DNA of 5,466 bases from positions 1,732 through 7,197 of the forward strand of contig PQAK01000140.1 of assembly GCA_003105225.1 (NCBI GenBank), in the 5' to 3' direction. This DNA is from Deltaproteobacteria bacterium. Lineage in GTDB: Bacteria > Desulfobacterota > Deferrimicrobia > Deferrimicrobiales > Deferrimicrobiaceae. The notes under the pieces are model-generated. The model had not been told where the DNA came from. It worked only from the letters and a program-made list of their open reading frames with translations, and made no database searches. Position numbers and translations under genes: made by a program. Positions 1 through 4,420 of this stretch are shown in pieces; the stretch's first letter is position 1; each line of letters starts with the position of its first letter.

Positions 1-153
1 GCAGCTGTTCCGGGGGAATCCGTCCGCCTCCGCTGCGCGGACGTACGCCTCCGGTTGCGCGGCGGTGATGAACCGGTTGTTGAGATCGACGGGAGCGTGC
101 CCCCCCGCGAAAAGGATTTCCACGGGAACCGTGGTGGTGAACCCGACCCGCAG
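1..153 (-). CDS. 2-hydroxyacyl-CoA dehydratase family protein, N-terminal part (runs off left edge)
   Basis: The minus strand from 153 to 1 encodes 51 residues, beginning RVGFTTTVPVEILFAGGHAP after the start, followed by VDLNNRF and ending FPRNSC at the edge. I recognise this as the N-terminus of the 2-hydroxyacyl-CoA dehydratase (HgdB/BcrC/BadD-like, COG1775) superfamily. Its members dehydrate 2-hydroxyacyl-CoAs or reduce aromatic CoA esters in anaerobes, using [4Fe-4S] clusters. The Cys at residue 51 sits where a conserved cluster cysteine is expected. Homologs start at about this point, yet no ATG, GTG or TTG is there. CTG at 153-151 is the best start, with AAAGG (167-163) nine bases upstream. 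The first ordinary start codon, GTG at 123-121, would cut into the conserved VPVE segment. The gene follows the small membrane protein by two bases, so the two are probably co-transcribed. The exact substrate cannot be told. The family call is fairly firm and the start is less so. Confidence 0.75.
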   Translation of the reverse strand, partial: MRVGFTTTVPVEILFAGGHAPVDLNNRFITAAQPEAYVRAAEADGFPRNSC

Positions 154-155
154 GG

Positions 156-440
156 CTAGTCGCCTTTGATGAAGAGAAAGTAGATGAGGATGACGGCGAC
201 CGCCATGATGCCGCCGATGAAGAGCCCCATCTGGGTGTTGACGCCGCCGCCCCCCATCGCGGGATTCGTGTAATGAAGGACCGCGAGCACCCCGCCGATG
301 GCGAACAACAGGAGCAGCACCAGCTTCCAGCGCATAAGGACGGCGACCACCGCCACCACCAGGACCAGGAAGAGCACCTTGGGATCGGTTGCCAGTTCGG
401 CGATTTTCGCGCTCGTGAGGAAATCGACGATTTCCCGCAT
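156..440 (-). CDS. Small membrane protein of unknown function (about three TM segments)
   Basis: This encodes 94 residues from the ATG at 440-438. I do not recognise the family. An amphipathic N-terminus (MREIVDFLTSAKIAEL) precedes two closely spaced hydrophobic stretches at about residues 22-36 and 40-57, split by RWK. A short Gly-rich loop follows (GGGG at 63-66). A third hydrophobic stretch spans about 71-91, and the tail is KGD. The inner membrane is the likely location. There are no catalytic motifs and no cysteines. An in-frame ATG at 473 would add 11 residues, but the start at 440 is preferred because AAGGAGG (451-445) lies four bases upstream of it and the extra residues are not membrane-like. 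The gene is divergent from murI, and its stop lies two bases before the dehydratase start. It could be a membrane partner of that enzyme, but nothing in the sequence proves this. Confidence 0.8.
   Translation of the reverse strand: MREIVDFLTSAKIAELATDPKVLFLVLVVAVVAVLMRWKLVLLLLFAIGGVLAVLHYTNPAMGGGGVNTQMGLFIGGIMAVAVILIYFLFIKGD
161..167 (-). promoter_or_regulatory. Ribosome binding site for the CTG-started dehydratase gene
   Basis: The minus strand reads AAAGGCG here. Nine bases separate its GG from a CTG at 153-151. The site lies inside the last codons of the upstream membrane-protein gene, whose TAG is at 158-156, so translation may be coupled. It supports the CTG as the real start because that codon falls exactly where family members begin. 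It is a short, moderate Shine-Dalgarno match rather than a strong one. Confidence 0.4.
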
Positions 441-444
441 CGGG

Positions 445-451
445 CCTCCTT
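445..451 (-). promoter_or_regulatory. Strong Shine-Dalgarno site that sets the start of the small membrane protein
   Basis: The minus strand reads AAGGAGG, a near-perfect anti-16S match, four bases before the ATG at 440-438. It lies inside the coding region that the alternative upstream ATG (473) would use, which argues for the 94-residue form. Confidence 0.65.
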
Positions 452-466
452 TCCGGGGCGTGCAGG

Positions 467-495
467 TTGACAATACTACAATAGCGTTTTAAGTT
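467..495 (+). promoter_or_regulatory. Candidate sigma70-type promoter for murI and downstream genes
   Basis: A perfect TTGACA lies at 467-472. The -10 box is poorly defined: TTTAAG at 488-493 (15-base spacer, four of six matches) or TAAGTT at 490-495 (17-base spacer, three of six). A TACAAT at 477-482 is a better -10 hexamer but has no good -35 at the proper distance. Transcription would start near 500, giving a leader of about 20 bases before the GTG of murI. The site overlaps the opposing promoter for the minus-strand genes. Confidence 0.4.
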
Positions 496-506
496 AGGAA
501 AATCAA
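478..506 (-). promoter_or_regulatory. Candidate sigma70-type promoter for the minus-strand operon
   Basis: On the minus strand a TTGATT box (506-501) and a TATTGT box (483-478) are separated by 17 bases, each matching four of six consensus positions. The region is clearly more AT-rich than its surroundings. Transcription would begin near 471 and read into the small membrane protein gene about 30 bases downstream. The call rests on sequence only, with no upstream regulator site recognised. Confidence 0.4.
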
Positions 507-522
507 AGTCTTAGGAGAAAGC

Positions 523-1317
523 GTGGATCAACCCATCGGAGTGTTCGATTCGGGCGTCGGCGGTTTGACGGTTTTACGGGAACTCTCGAGGACGCTTCCG
601 GGCGAGAGTTTCCTTTATCTGGGCGACACCGCTCGGGTTCCCTACGGCACCAAGTCGAAAGAGACCATCACCCGCTACTCCATCGAGATCGCCAATTACC
701 TGATCACCCGGCATGGCATCAAGATGCTGGTCGTGGCCTGCAACACGGCGTCCTCGCTGGCCCTCCCGTCGCTGCGGATGATCTACAAGATCCCGGTGGT
801 GGGGATGGTCGATCCGTGCGTGCGCCGCGTCGCCTCTCTCCCCAGGCGGGATGCGATCGGCGTGATCGGCACCTCCGGGACGATCCGCTCGGGGGCCTAC
901 GAACAGGCGCTTCGCGCATCCCTGCCGGCGGCGCGGATCCTGTGCCGGCCCTGTCCGCTGCTCGTCTCGCTGGCCGAGGAAGGATGGGTGGAAAAGCCGG
1001 TCACGCGCGCCGTGATCGCGGAGTACCTTGCACCGTTCCTGGCGGCCCCCCCGGACGCCCTGATTCTCGGCTGCACGCATTATCCGGTCCTGAAAGGGCC
1101 GATCCAGGAATTTCTGGGTGACGGGACGGTCCTCGTGGATTCCGGCGAGGAAGCCGCGCGCGTCGTGGACACGCTGGTTTCGGAGAGCGGCATGAAACGG
1201 GAGAAGGGAACGCCGGAGGTTCGTTTCCTGGTCACCGACGATCCCGAACACTTCGAACGCGTGGGGGAGGCGTTCCTCGGCCGAAAGATGGAGAGCGTGG
1301 AAAGGGTGACCCTGTGA
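523..1317 (+). CDS. murI: Glutamate racemase
   Basis: MurI interconverts L- and D-glutamate without a cofactor in the cytoplasm and supplies D-Glu for the second residue of the peptidoglycan stem peptide. The 264-residue length is normal for the family. Visible motifs are GVFDSGVGGLTVL (Asp9), YLGDTARVPYG (32-42), VVACNTASS (catalytic Cys73), GVIGTSGTIRSGAY (113-126), CPLLVSLAEEGW (144-155, Glu152) and ILGCTHYPVL (catalytic Cys184, His186). Both catalytic cysteines and the supporting Asp, Glu and His are present, so the enzyme should be active. The start is GTG at 523, with AGGAG at 513-517 five bases upstream. The gene is first in its transcription direction and is followed after 34 bases by the small conserved gene, so it may share the promoter with the FtsEX-EnvC genes. 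Identification is firm. Confidence 0.97.
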   Translation: MDQPIGVFDSGVGGLTVLRELSRTLPGESFLYLGDTARVPYGTKSKETITRYSIEIANYLITRHGIKMLVVACNTASSLALPSLRMIYKIPVVGMVDPCVRRVASLPRRDAIGVIGTSGTIRSGAYEQALRASLPAARILCRPCPLLVSLAEEGWVEKPVTRAVIAEYLAPFLAAPPDALILGCTHYPVLKGPIQEFLGDGTVLVDSGEEAARVVDTLVSESGMKREKGTPEVRFLVTDDPEHFERVGEAFLGRKMESVERVTL

Positions 1318-1351
1318 GAGAATATCCCCGAGGGGGCGGGGGACCCAAGCC

Positions 1352-1651
1352 ATGATGACTTCACGCGTACGGATGCTGTCCGGCTTCAATCACAACCTGA
1401 AGCACAGGGGAAAGACGTTCCACATCCAGACCGAGGACGGCGGAAAGGACAACCCCCAGATCATCACGCATGCGTTTCTGGGGGGAGTCATCCTGGACAC
1501 CGTGAGGACGTCCTACGGCGACCTCCTGGAGAAGCCGAATTGGCAGGATGCCCTCCGCGGCCGGATGAAGGCGCAGCACCTCGAGGAGATCCGGAAGCTC
1601 TTCTCGGGGGCGTTCGACGAACAGACGGGGACGCCGCCGGAAGATGATTGA
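1352..1651 (+). CDS. Conserved hypothetical small protein (99 aa)
   Basis: This is a soluble 99-residue protein with no signal peptide, membrane segment or cysteine. The central part, with GFNHNLKHRGKTFHIQTEDG at residues 11-30 and then PQIITHAFLGGVILD, resembles from memory a family of unnamed proteins widespread in deltaproteobacteria, where a short His/Gln/Thr-rich beta-like core is followed by a helical tail. No biochemical function is known to me. The C-terminal third (AQHLEEIRKLFSGAFDEQ) is predicted helical and the last residues look disordered. Tandem ATGs occur at 1352 and 1355. GGGGGA at 1338-1343 gives a usable but weak ribosome binding site for the first. A later ATG at 1373 has no such site. 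The stop overlaps the ftsE-like start by 8 bases, so the protein is made with the FtsEX proteins. A link to division is inferred only from this context. Confidence 0.85.
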   Translation: MMTSRVRMLSGFNHNLKHRGKTFHIQTEDGGKDNPQIITHAFLGGVILDTVRTSYGDLLEKPNWQDALRGRMKAQHLEEIRKLFSGAFDEQTGTPPEDD

Positions 1652-2330
1652 GGCGTTTCGCGTGGGCGCCGTCTCGCGCGGCGGGACCCTTTGGGACGGG
1701 TTGGACCTGGCGTTCGACGACGGGGAGGTTTGCGTCGTCACCGGTCCGCCGGCGAGCGGTAAAACGCTGCTCCTGAGGATCCTGCGGGGGGACCGCCGTC
1801 CGGACGCCGGCGACGTCGTGGTGGGAGGAGAATCGCTCTACCGCGGGAATGCCGGGGTTGCGCGGGCGTTCCAGGCGTCGTCGGGTGTGGTCCCGGAGGA
1901 GTTTCCCTCTTCGGGAGGGGACACGGTAAGGGACCGGTTCCGGCTCTCCTCGGTTGCGGGTGACGGAATCTCCGCGAAGGAACGACGGCGGCGGGAAGAG
2001 GAGCTCCTCTCGATGGTGGGCATGCAGGATGCCCAGGGCTCCAGGTTTTCCTCGCTGTCGATTTCCGAGAAAGCCCGGGTTTCGCTGGCGGCGGAGCTGT
2101 TGCGCGGTCCGAAGGTCCTTTTCGCCGATATGCTGTTCCACAACGCCGGAGGGGAATGGACCGACATGCTGGGAGGGCTGATCCGCGCATTGGCGAAGGA
2201 GGGGAAAACGGTTCTTCTGGCGGAAAGGGCGATGCCCGAAAGGTGGCGGCTCCGGGAGCCGGGGGAGGGGATCGTGAAAGGGCCGTTCCGGCTGTTTCGG
2301 CTCACCTCGAAAGGGGAAGCGTCGCGATGA
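1644..2330 (+). CDS. ftsE: FtsE-like ABC transporter ATP-binding protein with degenerate catalytic motifs
   Basis: This 228-residue cytoplasmic protein has the length and layout of FtsE, the ATPase of the FtsEX division complex. Walker A is intact (GPPASGKT, 34-41) and a Q-loop-like FQ occurs at 76-77. The other motifs are abnormal. The signature region reads LSISEKARVSLAAELL (138-153) instead of LSGGQ. Walker B is VLFADM (158-163), with Met163 where the catalytic Glu belongs. The D-loop is replaced by HNAGGEW. The H-loop reads LLAERAMPE (191-199) with no histidine. ATP binding is plausible; normal hydrolysis is doubtful. The start overlaps the upstream gene by 8 bases and has only a weak GGAAG directly before the ATG, which suggests translational coupling. 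The stop overlaps the ftsX start (ATGA). The FtsE assignment leans on the FtsX and EnvC genes that follow. A generic ABC ATPase of another FtsX-like permease is the alternative. Confidence 0.85.
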   Translation: MIEAFRVGAVSRGGTLWDGLDLAFDDGEVCVVTGPPASGKTLLLRILRGDRRPDAGDVVVGGESLYRGNAGVARAFQASSGVVPEEFPSSGGDTVRDRFRLSSVAGDGISAKERRRREEELLSMVGMQDAQGSRFSSLSISEKARVSLAAELLRGPKVLFADMLFHNAGGEWTDMLGGLIRALAKEGKTVLLAERAMPERWRLREPGEGIVKGPFRLFRLTSKGEASR

Positions 2331-3214
2331 CGGGTTCCTCCCTCCGCTGGGTCGATTGGAAGCTTGCGCCCAGGGCCATGCTCCGGGAGTCCGCGGGACG
2401 TTTTCTTCTCCTCTTCCTGCTCGGATTGTTTTTCGCGTCCCTCCTGCTCTCCGGCGGAATGAACCGGTACCTGTCGGACCAGTGGCCCGTGACCGCGGTC
2501 CTGCGCCTTTCCGTCCCCCCCGCCGAAGGGCAGGGGATCGCGGGGAAGGCGGCGGGACTGCCGGGTGTGCTCTCCGCCGCCTACCGGGACCCCGAGGCGT
2601 CCTGGAAGGAGTTCCTGGCGGCATACCCGGGGACGGAATCCCTCCGGGCGGCCGGCGGGAATCCGCTTCCCGGCTACGTGGAGGTCCGGCTGCGGCCCGA
2701 GACGTTTACGGAAGGGGGCATCCGTGCCGTGGCATCGGTCCTCCAGCCCCTTCCGCAGGTCGAAAAAATCCTGTCGGGAGGCGATGCCCTGTCCCGGCAG
2801 CTGCGGGCCAGGGAGTGGGTGAATGCGATCTTATGGGGGGCATTCGCCTTCCTTTGCGCCTGCTCCTTTTCGATTTTCCGGTTGCAGGAGAAGGCGCGTA
2901 CGGCGCTGCTTTCGACGGACCTCGAGTTCTTGAGAGAGAGGGGCGTCCCGGCCCGAAGCATCGTTGCCTCGCGCGCGTCCGGAGCGGTGCTGGCCGGCCT
3001 GCTCCTTTCCCTTGCCGCCATGGGCGCGGCGGTATCCGCACTCTCCCTTCTGGAAACCCGCCTTCCTCTCTTCACCCGGCTGATCGGGCGCGCGGGAGAC
3101 CTGCTGACGTTGCCGATCCTCGTCCCCGCCGCGCTGTTCCTGTTTGCGTCCGCGCTCGGTGCCGGCGCGGCGTCCTTTCTGGGGTGGCGCGCAGCGCAGT
3201 CCGGCCGGAAATGA
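2327..3214 (+). CDS. ftsX: Cell division protein FtsX-like permease
   Basis: FtsX is the inner-membrane half of FtsEX and in other bacteria passes a conformational signal to EnvC or other hydrolase regulators outside. The 295 residues show the classic layout: a short cytoplasmic N-terminus, TM1 at about 26-43, an extracytoplasmic domain at about 45-163, then three TM segments near 166-184, 219-242 and 259-287. The external domain has the expected pattern LPGVLSAAYRDPEASWKEF (78-96) and the GNPLP motif (111-115). The cytoplasmic loop around 195-215 (TDLEFLRERGVPARS) only faintly matches the usual EIEIxRLVGA coupling segment. The ATG at 2327 is chosen because it overlaps the ftsE stop by 4 bases, has AAGGGGAAG (2311-2319) upstream, and yields a proper FtsX N-terminus. 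An in-frame ATG at 2156 lies inside ftsE. The gene overlaps envC by 4 bases. Confidence 0.9.
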   Translation: MTGSSLRWVDWKLAPRAMLRESAGRFLLLFLLGLFFASLLLSGGMNRYLSDQWPVTAVLRLSVPPAEGQGIAGKAAGLPGVLSAAYRDPEASWKEFLAAYPGTESLRAAGGNPLPGYVEVRLRPETFTEGGIRAVASVLQPLPQVEKILSGGDALSRQLRAREWVNAILWGAFAFLCACSFSIFRLQEKARTALLSTDLEFLRERGVPARSIVASRASGAVLAGLLLSLAAMGAAVSALSLLETRLPLFTRLIGRAGDLLTLPILVPAALFLFASALGAGAASFLGWRAAQSGRK

Positions 3215-4380
3215 CCGCCATCCGACGATTCGCATGGATCGCCGTTTCCCTCGCGGCATGGTTGGTGCTTGCCTCCGCGGCGCCGGCTGCGGATTCGGTG
3301 TCCGATCTCCGGAAGGAGAAGGCGCGCCTGACGGAGATGAAGCGGAAGGCGGAGAAGGCGGCGGCGGAGCTCGCCGAAACCCTGCGGCGGGAGAAAACGA
3401 GCCGGAGCCGGATGGGAGAGCTCGAGTCCCGGCTTGCGAAGCAGCGACGGTTGATCGTCGGGATCGATCGACGGCTTGCGGCGCTCGGCGGACAGCTGGA
3501 CCGGGCGGAACGGGAAGTCCGCGCGCTCGAAGAAGAGAAAGGCAGGGCGCAACGGGGCATGTCCGCGGCGGCGTCGATCGTTTTCACGAGCGATCTCGGG
3601 AGGCCGTGCATGCTGCCGGATGCCGCGGTCTGCGAGCGCCGGCGATACATCGCCGACCGGATCCTGAAGGAGGAGGGGGAGCGGTACGGCCGGCTCGCGG
3701 CCGACCAGCAGGAGAAGGAGAGGACCCTGTCCGTCATCGAGCGGAGGCTTGAGGACTCGGAGCGCAGGATGGCGCAGCAAAAGAAGGTGGGAGAGAAGCT
3801 TGCCTCGCAGCAGGAGGCCGAACGGCGCCGGCTGGCCGAGATCGAGAAGCGGAAAAAGGACAAGGCGAAGGAGCTTCGCGCGCTGCGCGCGCGGATCGCG
3901 AGAATGGAATCGCTGGTTTCCCGGATCGAGCGCCGGATGAAGGCAAGGGGGATGCGGAAGCCGGGCCCGAGCCGGTTTTCCGGCGTTGCCGGCGGGCTGG
4001 CGCCGCCGCTGGCGGGCAAGGTGGTGGGCCGTTTCGGGAAGCAGCGCGACCCGCTGTTCGACGTCGATGTCGAGAGCCGCGGGGTGGAGATCGAGGCCGA
4101 ATCCGGGGCCGTGATCCACGCGGTCGGAAGCGGAGAGGTGGTCTTCGAGGGGAGCGTGTCGGGATTCGGCAGGGTGCTCATCCTGCAGCACGGGAGCGGT
4201 CTTTTTTCGGTGTATGGAAAGGCCGAGCGCTTTACGGTGAAACAGGGGCAGGCGGTCGCGGCAAGGGAGGCCGTGGGGAAACTGCCCGTGAACCCCGGAG
4301 GAAAATCGGTGCTATACTTGGAACTCAGGGCTGCGGGGACCGCCATCGACCCGGCGAGCGTGATCCCCCTTTCCCGTTGA
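3211..4380 (+). CDS. envC: EnvC-like murein hydrolase activator (degenerate LytM/M23 domain)
   Basis: This 389-residue exported protein begins with a signal peptide (hydrophobic core about 8-24, likely cleavage after ASAAPAA near 27). Long charged coiled coils follow at about 29-115 and 145-250, then a LytM (M23) domain at about 267-386. EnvC binds the external domain of FtsX through its coiled coil and activates periplasmic amidases. The zinc and catalytic residues of active M23 enzymes are missing. The HxGxD position reads SRGVE (289-293), the YAH position reads YGK (335-337), and the HxH position reads VLY (367-369). The protein should therefore be an activator, not an endopeptidase, as in E. 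coli EnvC. Cys133 and Cys141 flank a short loop between the coiled coils. The start overlaps the ftsX stop (ATGA) and has a weak ribosome site. A longer open frame upstream in ftsX is not the gene. NlpD-type factors are the alternative, but the coiled coils favour EnvC. Confidence 0.92.
   Translation: MTAIRRFAWIAVSLAAWLVLASAAPAADSVSDLRKEKARLTEMKRKAEKAAAELAETLRREKTSRSRMGELESRLAKQRRLIVGIDRRLAALGGQLDRAEREVRALEEEKGRAQRGMSAAASIVFTSDLGRPCMLPDAAVCERRRYIADRILKEEGERYGRLAADQQEKERTLSVIERRLEDSERRMAQQKKVGEKLASQQEAERRRLAEIEKRKKDKAKELRALRARIARMESLVSRIERRMKARGMRKPGPSRFSGVAGGLAPPLAGKVVGRFGKQRDPLFDVDVESRGVEIEAESGAVIHAVGSGEVVFEGSVSGFGRVLILQHGSGLFSVYGKAERFTVKQGQAVAAREAVGKLPVNPGGKSVLYLELRAAGTAIDPASVIPLSR
4310..4318 (+). 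promoter_or_regulatory. Possible extended -10 promoter inside envC, upstream of ctpA
   Basis: The sequence TGCTATACT has the TGn extension and a TATACT hexamer (five of six matches to TATAAT). It is made from a rare CTA leucine codon and a TAC in a gene that otherwise favours GC-ending codons. No good -35 box lies 16-18 bases upstream. If used, transcription would start near 4325 and give ctpA a leader of about 95 bases. This is a weak prediction. Confidence 0.25.
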
Positions 4381-4420
4381 TAAACCGCGCACATACCGGA
4401 ATCGTCCGAGGAGGCATCCG

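Noticed and set aside
1..159. Plus-strand open frame ending in TAG at 157-159, as a possible convergent gene
   Set aside because: Its translation is Arg/Gly/Pro-rich and unrecognised, whereas the minus strand gives an unmistakable dehydratase N-terminus.
1325..1343. Possible hairpin (TCCCC pairing with GGGGA) between murI and the small gene, as a terminator
   Set aside because: The stem is only five pairs with no T-run after it. The G-rich arm is better explained as the ribosome binding site of the next gene.
574..1389. 271-residue minus-strand open frame opposite murI
   Set aside because: Its composition is Arg/His/Gly-rich with no recognisable motif, and the opposite strand encodes an intact glutamate racemase.
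2156..2326. In-frame upstream extension of ftsX from the ATG at 2156
   Set aside because: It lies wholly inside ftsE in another frame and has a Gly/Arg/Ala composition. The ATGA overlap start at 2327 gives the proper FtsX N-terminus.
1488..4394. Very long minus-strand open frames (378, 505 and 440 residues) opposite ftsE, ftsX and envC
   Set aside because: They are antisense shadows caused by high GC content: Arg/Pro/Ser-rich low-complexity translations without domains, overlapping well-identified plus-strand genes.
4381..4420. envC-ctpA gap inspected for a terminator
   Set aside because: No inverted repeat or T-run was found; the gap contains the GAGGAGG ribosome site only.
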